This document shows, piece by piece, positions 1-7,056 of a stretch of DNA of 55,848 bases (within the stretch, counting starts at the first letter, position 1; every line of letters starts with the position of its first letter). The stretch is taken from positions 1 through 55,848 of IMG/VR virus record IMGVR_UViG_3300049020_000013; one strand, 5' to 3'. A program made the position numbers and the translations under genes. This stretch comes from a virus. Under the pieces are notes generated by a model. The model saw only the letters and a list, made by a program, of their open reading frames with translations, was not told the DNA's origin and made no database searches.

Positions 1-127
1 AGCACTGAGCGTTCCAGGGCGTTTCGTGAGCGGCAACGCCATGCAACGCCATGCAACGCCAATGACGGCACGGAAACGCCTAGAGAAGAGAAGAGAAGAG
101 AAGAGAAGAAGAAAGACATACCGCGCG
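1..127. repeat. Terminal direct repeat, left copy (assembly overlap of a circular genome)
   Basis: These 127 bases are identical to positions 55722-55848. A coding frame open at the right end continues in frame into the left end once the copies are merged, so the repeat is best explained as the overlap of a circular or circularly permuted molecule. A length of 127 matches a common maximum k-mer in short-read assemblers, which favours an assembly overlap over a true terminal repeat. Confidence 0.95.
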
Positions 128-408
128 TGACCGCGCTCGACGATGTCGGGTTCGTCGCCTTCTGGGCTGCATACCCGAACAAAGCCGGTCGCAAAGACGC
201 AACCAGGGCGTGGCAGAAGCTATCCCCGGATGAGGCGTTGCAGGCATCCATCCTCAAGGCTCTTGCATGGCAGAGCCAGGGTGAGGATTGGCGCAAGGAG
301 GGCGGCCGTTTCGTCCCTCGTGCTGCAACCTACCTCAACGGCGAACGCTGGCTCGATGAGCCGCCGAAGGCTGCCGCAGTGGTTGACATCTTCGCTGGAG
401 CGCGGTGA
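1..408 (+). CDS. Replication initiator / helicase-loader-type protein, C-terminal part (gene starts at 55398 across the junction)
   Basis: This is the 3' portion of a gene whose start is at 55398. With the 127-bp overlap merged, the full product is 243 residues. The C-terminal domain (from about 127) has the FVAFWAAYPNKAGRKDA block and a FVPRAATYLNGERW block typical of lambda O/DnaT-like phage replication proteins. The middle is a low-complexity Arg/Glu/Lys linker encoded by the iteron and GAAGA repeats. A GTG at 127 could be called as a start on the linear window, but the frame is open upstream. It probably binds the origin in its own gene and recruits the helicase encoded at 788. Stop at 406-408. 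Confidence 0.8.
   Translation, partial: STERSRAFRERQRHATPCNANDGTETPREEKRREEKKKDIPRVTALDDVGFVAFWAAYPNKAGRKDATRAWQKLSPDEALQASILKALAWQSQGEDWRKEGGRFVPRAATYLNGERWLDEPPKAAAVVDIFAGAR
11..116. other. Candidate replication origin (iterons plus purine-rich tract) inside the initiator gene
   Basis: The octamer GCAACGCC occurs at 33-40, 43-50 and 53-60, exactly one helical turn apart, with a variant GAAACGCC at 73-80 and an inverted copy GGCGTTTC at 18-25. A purine-only tract built of GAAGA units follows at about 82-116. All of it lies in the linker-encoding middle of the replication initiator gene, the arrangement known for lambda ori inside gene O. The function is inferred from this layout. The same bases are repeated at 55732-55837 only because of the end overlap. 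Confidence 0.6.
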
Positions 409-788
409 TGCGTGGCCTGCAGCATCTCGTTGCCATGCGTCGCTCGGGCTACAGGCCCAACGTCGCATTCATCGACTGCGATGCAGGCCCGAAGGCATTG
501 CCCGCCTGGGCGCAGTGGCAGCACCTCAACCCCGACATGGCGGACATCGAGATTGAGCCGGCGGACGCCCTGCTGCGCATCGACTGGAGGCCATTCGTCG
601 GGATGCTGGTGCACGTCAGCGGCACCAGTGAGGCGAGGGTGCGCGGCGTGAAAGACCGGCTCATCGAGGCTGGCGCAAAGCGAGTGATCTACACCCTGCA
701 CCAGCAGATCGGCCAGGACGAGTGGATCGCATTCAAGACCGTGTGGGTGTACGACACGGAAGGCCAATTCGCACCGAGGGAGGCCTGA
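408..788 (+). CDS. Hypothetical early protein
   Basis: This 126-residue protein starts at an ATG in a TGATG overlap with the initiator (a GTG at 405 is the alternative). Its stop overlaps the helicase start by one base. No domain is recognised with confidence. It contains alternating hydrophobic and charged segments and a VYDTEG C-terminal stretch. Its position between initiator and helicase suggests a role in replication, for example as a loader accessory, but that rests only on context. Confidence 0.75.
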   Translation: MRGLQHLVAMRRSGYRPNVAFIDCDAGPKALPAWAQWQHLNPDMADIEIEPADALLRIDWRPFVGMLVHVSGTSEARVRGVKDRLIEAGAKRVIYTLHQQIGQDEWIAFKTVWVYDTEGQFAPREA

Positions 789-1723
789 TGGCCAGGGTAC
801 TCACCGACGACATCGACTACGCGTCCTATGAGCGGCAGACCGAATGCCGCGCCAAGGTTCGGCGTGCTGCCGTGTTCACCGACGAGCTGCACGCGAGGTT
901 CCTGCCGCCCGAGAAGCAGCCGCGGCACCCGGAGATGTTCTCCACGAAGCTGCGTGGTGGGCTGCGCTTCCGGCCGGGCGAGGTCACCTGCTGGACTGGC
1001 TACAGCAAGCACCGCAAGAGCATGTTCACCGGCCAGGTGGCCCTGGACCTGTGCGTGCAGCGCGAGCGCGTGCTGATGGCGTCGTTCGAGATGTACCCAG
1101 CCGACACCCTGACGCGCATGGCCAAACAGGCATCCGGCATCCAGCCCCCGACCACCGGCTGGCTGGATCGGTTCGCCCAATGGACGGATAACCGCCTATG
1201 GCTGTTCGACCACGTTGGGCGCATCAACCCGCAGCAGTGCATGGCCGTGGCCCGCTACTTTGCCGAGGAGTGCAAGGGTACCCAGTTCTTCGTGGACTCG
1301 ATGATGATGGTCGTCGGCAGCGAGGAGAGCGCGGACGAACAGAAGCAGTTCGCCACCGACATCATCCGGGTGGCCCAAGAAACGGGCCTCCACATCCATC
1401 TCATCACGCACTGCCGCAAGCCGCAGGGCGGGGACGAGTCGAAGCCGCCGACGAAGTACGACGTGCGCGGATCGGCCGCCATCACCGACCAAGCGCACAA
1501 CATCGTCACCGTGTGGGCGAACAAGGCCAAGCGGGCGAAGCTGGAGCGCAACGCATTCGATGCCGAGGCAGCGCAGGAGCCGGATGCGCTGGTGAGCGTC
1601 GAGGGGCAGCGCAACGGCGCATTCGAGGGACGCGTAAAGCTCTGGTTCCACGACGAGAGCATGCGGTTCCTGGATGAGCAGTTCGGCAATTGCGAGCCCT
1701 ACACCCTATCGGAGCCAGCATGA
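788..1723 (+). CDS. DnaB/RecA-fold replicative helicase-like ATPase
   Basis: This 311-residue protein resembles the C-terminal RecA-type domain of DnaB helicases. It has LRFRPGEVTCWTGYSKHRKS at the P-loop, an FFVDSMMMV Walker B strand, HIHLITHCRK (sensor/H4 region) and KYDVRGSAAITDQAHN, a typical motif of phage DnaB-like proteins. The N-terminal DnaB domain is absent. The P-loop reads G-x4-R-K-S, so the second glycine of the canonical G-x4-G-K-S is replaced by arginine. It lies directly downstream of the initiator and probably unwinds the phage origin. The ATG at 788 was chosen because it overlaps the preceding stop. Confidence 0.88.
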   Translation: MARVLTDDIDYASYERQTECRAKVRRAAVFTDELHARFLPPEKQPRHPEMFSTKLRGGLRFRPGEVTCWTGYSKHRKSMFTGQVALDLCVQRERVLMASFEMYPADTLTRMAKQASGIQPPTTGWLDRFAQWTDNRLWLFDHVGRINPQQCMAVARYFAEECKGTQFFVDSMMMVVGSEESADEQKQFATDIIRVAQETGLHIHLITHCRKPQGGDESKPPTKYDVRGSAAITDQAHNIVTVWANKAKRAKLERNAFDAEAAQEPDALVSVEGQRNGAFEGRVKLWFHDESMRFLDEQFGNCEPYTLSEPA

Positions 1724-1845
1724 ACAGCCAGACAGCCAACCAGGGACGCTACGTCAACTGGGACGCAGCACTAGGCATCTGCCTGGTGTTTGCGCCGTGG
1801 ATCGTGATTGCCGGTGTCGTGCATCTCGTGGCGAGGTGGCTATGA
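1720..1845 (+). CDS. Small single-span membrane protein
   Basis: This 41-residue ORF is linked by ATGA overlaps on both sides (helicase stop 1721-1723, next start 1842). After a polar N-terminus it has one hydrophobic segment (AALGICLVFAPWIVIAGVV), so a single membrane span is predicted. Function is unknown. The double coupling is the main evidence that it is real. Confidence 0.6.
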   Translation: MNSQTANQGRYVNWDAALGICLVFAPWIVIAGVVHLVARWL

Positions 1846-2171
1846 CCCGCAAGTACGGGAACAAGCCGTGCGAGGTCGGCGGGCAGAAGTACCGCAGCCA
1901 GCGCGAGCGCGACAGGCACATGGAGCTGCAACTGTTGGAGCGCGCGGGGCAGATCGCTGGACTCACGCGTGAGGTGCCGTTTGTGCTGGCCGACGCGGTG
2001 ACGATCCAGGGCCGCAAGCGTCCGGCGTTGCGCTACTACGCGGACTTCGTTTACTGCACAGCTGATGGCCTGCACGTGGTCGAGGACTGCAAGGGCGTGA
2101 GGACAGAGGCCTACCGAGTCAAGCGCCATCTGATGCGGTCGGTGCATGGCATCGAGATCAAGGAGACATGA
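1842..2171 (+). CDS. DUF1064-family phage protein (PD-(D/E)xK-like)
   Basis: This 109-residue product has the signature order of DUF1064 proteins: YRSQRERDRHMELQLLERAG, then LRYYADFVYCTADGLHVVEDCKG. The latter has the spacing of a restriction-endonuclease-like Asp...Glu-x-Lys centre (D in YYADF, ED-x-K in VEDCKG). The family occurs in many phages near replication genes and has been proposed to act as a Holliday-junction-resolvase-like nuclease. Start chosen by ATGA overlap. Confidence 0.8.
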   Translation: MTRKYGNKPCEVGGQKYRSQRERDRHMELQLLERAGQIAGLTREVPFVLADAVTIQGRKRPALRYYADFVYCTADGLHVVEDCKGVRTEAYRVKRHLMRSVHGIEIKET

Positions 2172-2393
2172 ATGACGTGGCATCGCAACGCCGTGGTGAG
2201 TAGCGAGCTGACGCCGCGAGAACGGGAAGTACTGACGCTGGTTGGAAAGGGTTGCACGGACGGCGAGGTGGCGAACCTGCTTGGGATAACGGCTGGCACG
2301 GTCCGGAGTTACATGCAGGTCATCTTCGAGAAGCTGGACGTGTCGGGCCGTGTAGAAGCGGCGGTATGGGCGTGCAAGCAAGGATGGCTGTAG
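2172..2393 (+). CDS. LuxR-type helix-turn-helix protein
   Basis: This 73-residue protein is almost entirely a GerE/LuxR HTH domain. It has LTPREREVLTLVGKGCTDGE, then the recognition helix ANLLGITAGTVRSYMQVIFEKLDV. It has no receiver or ligand-binding domain. Such free-standing LuxR-HTH proteins may act as transcription regulators or dimerisation competitors. It follows the DUF1064 gene with no gap. Confidence 0.82.
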   Translation: MTWHRNAVVSSELTPREREVLTLVGKGCTDGEVANLLGITAGTVRSYMQVIFEKLDVSGRVEAAVWACKQGWL

Positions 2394-2430
2394 TGACGGC
2401 ACACGACACACAACAGGAGGTAGAGCCGCT

Positions 2431-2658
2431 ATGAGTGCAGAGGGTTACGGCATCAATATTACGGGCGCGACATTTGTGGGCCTGCAATTAGTCCTAGCCG
2501 CAAAGCAATTCGCGCATTGGCGCTACGAGTGCATGGCATGCGGAGTTCCGTACACCGAGATCAGCATCAACTGCGACGACAGGGTGATCACTCTGTCGTA
2601 TGACGAGTTCGTTCGCCGCGTGTTCATGGGCGACGCAGCACAGGAGGTAGAGGCATGA
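2431..2658 (+). CDS. Hypothetical early protein
   Basis: This 75-residue protein has a strong upstream AGGAGGT ribosome-binding site and overlaps the next gene by ATGA. A CMACGVP element is present but there is no second Cys pair, so a zinc site is not supported. No family recognised. Confidence 0.65.
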   Translation: MSAEGYGINITGATFVGLQLVLAAKQFAHWRYECMACGVPYTEISINCDDRVITLSYDEFVRRVFMGDAAQEVEA

Positions 2659-2843
2659 AGAACCTATGGATCGTGATAGCCGTGGTGGCCTGTGTTGTCG
2701 CGCTGGGCGCAATGGATGTCATCAAGGCGAGGGATCAGGAAGTCACTGCGGCGGCGCTGAAGCTGGCCCTGGAGTCCGAGAAGACGCGCCAATTGGAGGC
2801 GCTTGCCAGGAGTGCGAAGTGCATTCGCCAGGACGGCCTGTGA
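2655..2843 (+). CDS. Small membrane-anchored protein with coiled-coil tail
   Basis: This 62-residue protein has an N-terminal hydrophobic segment (LWIVIAVVACVVALGAM) followed by a charged, Ala/Leu/Glu-rich helix, so an N-in anchored coiled coil is predicted. AGGAGG lies upstream and ATGA or GTGA overlaps occur at both ends. Function is unknown. Confidence 0.65.
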   Translation: MKNLWIVIAVVACVVALGAMDVIKARDQEVTAAALKLALESEKTRQLEALARSAKCIRQDGL

Positions 2844-3073
2844 CCGGCTGCAAAGCATGCGAAGAGGCGGAAACGAATCCGCGCACAGGCCTGTACACCC
2901 ACGGGTGCATGCAGTGCCAAGCCAGGATGCTTGCGCATAGCCCAGCAGCACATGTGAGAGAGCGAGACCCATCGCAGATCCAGGCCGCTATGAGGCGCAC
3001 CTGGCCAGACGAAGAGAAATACCGGCGAGGCAGGTCGATGGTGTGGGCGTGGATTAAGAGGCTGGAGGCCTGA
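2840..3073 (+). CDS. Small Cys-rich (zinc-ribbon-like) protein
   Basis: This 77-residue product starts at a GTG overlapping the previous stop. CKAC near the N-terminus and CMQC about 17 residues later could form a four-cysteine zinc site. The C-terminal half is basic and Trp-rich. Similar small Cys-pair proteins are common in phage early regions, and no specific function is known. Confidence 0.65.
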   Translation: MTGCKACEEAETNPRTGLYTHGCMQCQARMLAHSPAAHVRERDPSQIQAAMRRTWPDEEKYRRGRSMVWAWIKRLEA

Positions 3074-3089
3074 TTTGAGAAGAGACGTT

Positions 3090-3950
3090 ATGCAATGCCC
3101 TAAAGGTATGTCCGTGCTTGTCACGGGTGGGACGGGATTCTTCGGACAGGCCTTCGTCAGAGAGGCGCTGGAGCGCGGGGCGCGGCGCGTTTGCGTTCTG
3201 TCGCGCGATGAGCACAAGCATGCAGCGATGCAGGAGGCGTTCGCTGACGACCCACGGCTACGCTGGTTCGTTGGCGATGTGAGGTTCCAGGATCGGCTCG
3301 AGGAGGCGATGGAGGATGTTGACCTCGTTGTACACGCGGCCGCATTGAAGCGCATCCAGACGGGGTTTTACAACCCGGAGGAGATGAAGCGTACGAACGT
3401 AGAGGGAGCCTGGAATGTCATCAAGGCGGCGAAGCGTATGCGGGTGTCCCGCGTGGTCGCGCTGTCATCTGACAAGGCGTTCGAGCCGGTGAGTGAGTAC
3501 GGCCGATCCAAGGCCTCGGCCGAGGGGGCGTTTCTATCGGCCAACAACACCAGGGGTGCTAACGGGCCTATCTATGCCTGTGTTCGCTATGGCAACGTCT
3601 GGAACAGCACTGGGTCCATCGTCCCGAAATGGCGCGCGCTCATTGCCGCCGGGGCGACGGAGGTTCCCGTCACCGACCCAGATTGCACGCGATTCTTCAT
3701 GCGCATTAGTGAGGCGGTGGACCTCGTGATGCACACGGCGGAGACGATGAAGGGCGGGGAATTGAACATCCCAGACTTGCCGGCGTTTCGGGTCGGCGAC
3801 TTGGCTGAAGCGATGGGGGTTGGCATGCGGGTTATGGGGCTGCCGGCCTTTGAGAAAAAGCACGAAGCGATGGGCCCCGGCAACAGCAGTGATCTGGCGC
3901 GCCGCATGTCGGTGGATGAGTTGCGCAAGGAGTTGGAATGCGTCCGATGA
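3090..3950 (+). CDS. pseB: PseB-like UDP-GlcNAc 4,6-dehydratase/5-epimerase
   Basis: This 286-residue SDR-family protein is first in the nonulosonic acid operon. The N-terminal Rossmann motif VLVTGGTGFFGQAF binds NAD(P). SSDKAFEPVSEYGRSK carries the Asp-Lys and Tyr-x3-Lys catalytic residues in PseB/CapD spacing, followed by a RYGNVWNSTGSIVPKW block characteristic of PseB. PseB converts UDP-GlcNAc to the 4-keto-6-deoxy-L-altro sugar, the first step to pseudaminic acid. It is slightly shorter than typical PseB (about 330). TTG 3075 and ATG 3108 are alternative starts. Confidence 0.88.
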   Translation: MQCPKGMSVLVTGGTGFFGQAFVREALERGARRVCVLSRDEHKHAAMQEAFADDPRLRWFVGDVRFQDRLEEAMEDVDLVVHAAALKRIQTGFYNPEEMKRTNVEGAWNVIKAAKRMRVSRVVALSSDKAFEPVSEYGRSKASAEGAFLSANNTRGANGPIYACVRYGNVWNSTGSIVPKWRALIAAGATEVPVTDPDCTRFFMRISEAVDLVMHTAETMKGGELNIPDLPAFRVGDLAEAMGVGMRVMGLPAFEKKHEAMGPGNSSDLARRMSVDELRKELECVR

Positions 3951-4549
3951 GCCCACACGACGTAACCCGCCAGTTCGAGGCGGCCCTGTGCGAGTACACC
4001 GGTGCCAAGTACGCGGTGACGACGACCAGCTGCACGATGGCGATTCAGATCGCTCTGGCGTGGCATTGCTGGTCGGGCAAGGGGTCGAAAGTGAGCATGC
4101 CGCGCCTGTCCTATGTAGGAGTGCCGGCGGCGATCCTGAATGCAGGCATGTGGCCGGAGTTTCGCCGCGAGGACTGGCAGGGCGAATACCAGTTCGAGCC
4201 GCTGCCGGTGTGGGACTCGGCCCGCCGATTCACCAGCGGCATGTTCCGGCCCGGTGCCATGCAATGCGTGTCGTTCCACTGGTCCAAGATCCTAGGGCTG
4301 AGCCAGGGAGGAGCCATCCTCCACGACAACGACGAGGCCGACGCATGGCTGAGGCGTGCCAGATTCGATGGGCGCACAGAGGGCGTGGACCCAAAGCATG
4401 ACAAGGTGCAGTACCCATCGTGGCACGCCTACCTGTCCCCCGAAGTCGCTGCGCACGGGCTGATGAAGCTGTCGCTGCTGCCCAGGCACAACCCGGACCT
4501 GCCGCGGTCCGACTACCCCGACCTATCAACCATGGAGGCCTTCAAGTGA
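3938..4549 (+). CDS. Short DegT/DnrJ-type (PseC-like) aminotransferase
   Basis: This 203-residue protein matches PLP-dependent sugar aminotransferases of the PseC/DegT family but is about half the usual 370-390. Visible are the N-terminal FEAALCEYTGAKYAV...SCTMAIQIALA block, VWDSARRF with Asp93 in the pyridine-N contact position, and SFHWSKILGLSQGGAI with Lys117 as predicted Schiff-base lysine. The C-terminal small domain is mostly missing. In the pathway it would aminate the PseB product at C4. It overlaps pseB by 13 bp, and AAGGAG upstream supports ATG 3938. Whether the short form is active is open. Confidence 0.8.
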   Translation: MRPMSPHDVTRQFEAALCEYTGAKYAVTTTSCTMAIQIALAWHCWSGKGSKVSMPRLSYVGVPAAILNAGMWPEFRREDWQGEYQFEPLPVWDSARRFTSGMFRPGAMQCVSFHWSKILGLSQGGAILHDNDEADAWLRRARFDGRTEGVDPKHDKVQYPSWHAYLSPEVAAHGLMKLSLLPRHNPDLPRSDYPDLSTMEAFK

Positions 4550-4857
4550 GCGCCGAACTAACGACAGACACGCTCGCAGTGGGCGACAGGGATGGGATGG
4601 TGTGCCTTCAGTTCCCGAAGCCAGTGCAGTGGTGCACGCTGGACCCGGATACGGCCCGCAACGTTGGCGAGGCCATGGCGCGGCAGGCATACGTCACGCA
4701 GTACGGCGCGGCCCCCAGCCGATCGGCAATCACGGTAGCGATCCAGCAAAAGCTCATCAACCGTGTGTCGCTGCTGCTGCGCAACAGGCCAAACGAGCGG
4801 CCCGAGCTGACGGCGCACCGCCTAGTTGACATCGTTCTATCCGAGGTGGATCGATGA
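4546..4857 (+). CDS. Hypothetical protein within the pseudaminic acid operon
   Basis: This 103-residue protein starts at a GTG overlapping the aminotransferase stop and overlaps the cytidylyltransferase start by ATGA. No family is recognised, and it is too small for a PseG hydrolase. It has a beta-rich N-terminal half and a helical C-terminal half (AITVAIQQKLINRVSLLLRN). It may be unrelated to sugar synthesis. Confidence 0.65.
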   Translation: MSAELTTDTLAVGDRDGMVCLQFPKPVQWCTLDPDTARNVGEAMARQAYVTQYGAAPSRSAITVAIQQKLINRVSLLLRNRPNERPELTAHRLVDIVLSEVDR

Positions 4858-5426
4858 GCTGCGTAGCCATCATCCCTGCCCGAGGCGGAAGCGTCCGTAT
4901 CCCGCGCAAGAACATCAAGGCCTTCCGCGGCAAGCCAATCATCGCCTACAGCATCCAGACAGCCATGGATAGTGGGCTGTTTGCCGCCGTCATCGTGAGC
5001 ACGGATGACGATGAGATTGCCCTGACAGCGCTGAAGCTCGGCGCGCTGGTGAGTTGGCGGGATCCAGACGACGGCACAAAAGGAACCCAAGAGGTGGCCG
5101 GCGAGGTGCTGCGCAAGATGCCCGGCATTGACGAGGCGTGCGTGATCTACGCAACCGCACCGCTGTTGTGTATGGACGACCTCAAGGCAGCCAGAGACGC
5201 CGTGGTGCGCGGTGCTCAGTACGCAATGACCGTCGCGAATCCACTGGCGGATGCTGGTGCGGCGTACTGGGGCAAGGCAGATGCCTTCCGGCAGGGGGCG
5301 CCGCTGCTTGGGCCGAACACAGCAATGGTCGCGCTGCCGCCAGAGCGGGTGTGTGACATCAACACCCTGGACGACTGGTCTAGGGCAGAGCAACTCTTTG
5401 ATGCGTTGAGGAGCGCAGCAGCATGA
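4854..5426 (+). CDS. pseF: PseF/NeuA-type CMP-nonulosonate cytidylyltransferase
   Basis: This 190-residue protein begins CVAIIPARGGSVRIPRKNIK, the CTP-binding signature of CMP-sialate/CMP-pseudaminate synthetases, and continues with GKPIIAYSI and VIVSTDDDEIA. Later blocks (YATAPLLCMDDL, NTLDDWSRAEQLF) also match. It activates the free nonulosonic acid with CTP for transfer. It is somewhat shorter than PseF (about 230). ATGA overlaps tie it to both neighbours, so it is translationally coupled. Confidence 0.88.
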   Translation: MSCVAIIPARGGSVRIPRKNIKAFRGKPIIAYSIQTAMDSGLFAAVIVSTDDDEIALTALKLGALVSWRDPDDGTKGTQEVAGEVLRKMPGIDEACVIYATAPLLCMDDLKAARDAVVRGAQYAMTVANPLADAGAAYWGKADAFRQGAPLLGPNTAMVALPPERVCDINTLDDWSRAEQLFDALRSAAA

Positions 5427-6001
5427 ACACTGTGGAGTTCTGGTCCGGCGAGTTCGGCGATGAGTACGTTGACAGGAATCGGGTGGATTGGCAAAAGCGC
5501 GAGCACTTCTGGCGCGGAGTCATGCCCAAGGATGCGCGCACTGTGCTGGAGGTCGGTTGCAACATCGGCAGCAACCTCAAGGCCATTCGCTCGGCCTGCG
5601 ACCTGCACCCAGTCGGCGTGGATGTGAACGAGAAGGCGCTACTGGAGGCGGCCGGCGCCGGGTTCGAGGTTCACCGCATGCCAGCGGCCGACATTGCCGA
5701 GCGCCTCGGTGTGGGGTCGTTCGATGTGGTGTTCACGGCCGGCGTGCTCATCCACATCGCCCCGGAGGATCTGGACCGCGTGATGGCGGCCATTGTGGCG
5801 GCGAGCAAACGCTACGTGATTGCCGTGGAGTACGCCCACCCGGAAGAGACGCATGTCACGTACCGTGGGCACGAGGGCAAGCTTTGGAAGCGCCCTTACG
5901 GCCAGCTCTATCAGGCGCTGGGGCTCACGCTCGATGGTTTCGGGTTCGTCGGACACGGCGAGGGCTTCGACAACTGCGCATGGTGGAGGCTCACCAAGTG
6001 A
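5423..6001 (+). CDS. Pseudaminic-acid-biosynthesis-associated methylase
   Basis: This 192-residue class I SAM methyltransferase has motif I VLEVGCNIGSNLKAI and a VGVDVNEKA acidic loop, with FDVVFTAGVLIHI as motif IV. The N-terminus (EFWSGEFGDEYVDRN) is the pattern of methylases found in pseudaminic acid clusters. It probably methylates an intermediate, the nonulosonic acid or a carrier; the exact substrate is unknown. ATGA overlap upstream and GTGA overlap downstream. Confidence 0.85.
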   Translation: MNTVEFWSGEFGDEYVDRNRVDWQKREHFWRGVMPKDARTVLEVGCNIGSNLKAIRSACDLHPVGVDVNEKALLEAAGAGFEVHRMPAADIAERLGVGSFDVVFTAGVLIHIAPEDLDRVMAAIVAASKRYVIAVEYAHPEETHVTYRGHEGKLWKRPYGQLYQALGLTLDGFGFVGHGEGFDNCAWWRLTK

Positions 6002-7056
6002 GCGCCATTCGCTGCAAAACCTGCGTGATGCCGTCGACCCGCCCTGACACGCCGTTCATCGACGGCGAGTGCTCGGCCTGCGTCAGCTACCGCAAGCGCC
6101 GAACCATCGATTGGGCCGCACGCGAAAAGGAGCTGCTGCAGATCCTGGACCGCCACGACGGCCGGTGCATCGTGCCCAGCTCTGGCGGCAAGGACAGCAC
6201 ATGGCAAGTGCTGAAGCTGCTCGAACTCGGCGCTGACGTGACGGTGGTCACTGCCCGCACATGCCACCTCACACCCATTGGTCGCGCCAACATCGACAAC
6301 CTCGCGCGCTATGCCAGGACCATTGAGGTGGTGCCGAACATGACGGTGCGGGCGAAGTTGAACCGGCTCGGACTTGAGTTGGTCGGTGACATCTCCTGGC
6401 CAGAGCACTGTGCGATCTTTACCACGCCGTTCAACATGGCAAAGCAGCTTGGGATCTCGCTGCTGTTCTATGGCGAATGCCCGCAGGAGGCCTACGGCGG
6501 CCCGCTTGGCAGCGACGAGAACAAGCAGATGACGCTGCGCTGGCGCTCAGAGTTCGGCGGATTCCTTGGCTTGAGGCCCGCCGATTTCGTCGGCATGGAG
6601 GGCATCACCGAGCGGGACATGGTGGATTACACGATCCACGACCCTGCGTATCCGGTGGAGGCGTACTTTCTGGGGCAGTTCTACGAGTGGGACAGCCGGC
6701 GCAATGCGGCGGTGGCGATTGAGAGCGGAATGCAGCTGCTGGCAGACCGCCCATGCAACGGCAATGCGTGGGAATTCGAGAACCTGGACAACGCACAAAC
6801 AGGGCTGCACGACTATTTCATGCTGCTGAAGTACGGCTTCTCGCGCGGCACGCAGCAAGTGAGCGTGGATGTGCGCAGCGGCTTCATGTCGCGGGAGCCG
6901 GCGCTGCGCTTCGCCAGCAGCTCCGAGGGGTGCGGTCTGCCGTTGCAGTATGCCGGCGTCAGCCTCACCGAGGTGCTTGACCGCATCGGAATGACGCGCG
7001 CTCAACTGGATGCCTGCGTCGATAGGTTCACGAACAGGGCCATCCATGCTGGCTAA
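5998..7056 (+). CDS. pseA: N-acetyl sugar amidotransferase (PseA/WbpG family)
   Basis: This 352-residue protein has an N-terminal zinc-ribbon-like segment (CKTCVMPSTRPDTPF, then ECSACVSY) and the PP-loop ATPase motif VPSSGGKDSTW. That is the architecture of PseA/WbpG enzymes that convert an N-acetyl group to acetamidino. The FYGECPQEAYGG block is also conserved. It would give an acetamidino-pseudaminic acid using ammonia channelled from the HisH/HisF partner pair. The GTG start overlaps the methylase stop. Confidence 0.88.
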   Translation: MSAIRCKTCVMPSTRPDTPFIDGECSACVSYRKRRTIDWAAREKELLQILDRHDGRCIVPSSGGKDSTWQVLKLLELGADVTVVTARTCHLTPIGRANIDNLARYARTIEVVPNMTVRAKLNRLGLELVGDISWPEHCAIFTTPFNMAKQLGISLLFYGECPQEAYGGPLGSDENKQMTLRWRSEFGGFLGLRPADFVGMEGITERDMVDYTIHDPAYPVEAYFLGQFYEWDSRRNAAVAIESGMQLLADRPCNGNAWEFENLDNAQTGLHDYFMLLKYGFSRGTQQVSVDVRSGFMSREPALRFASSSEGCGLPLQYAGVSLTEVLDRIGMTRAQLDACVDRFTNRAIHAG

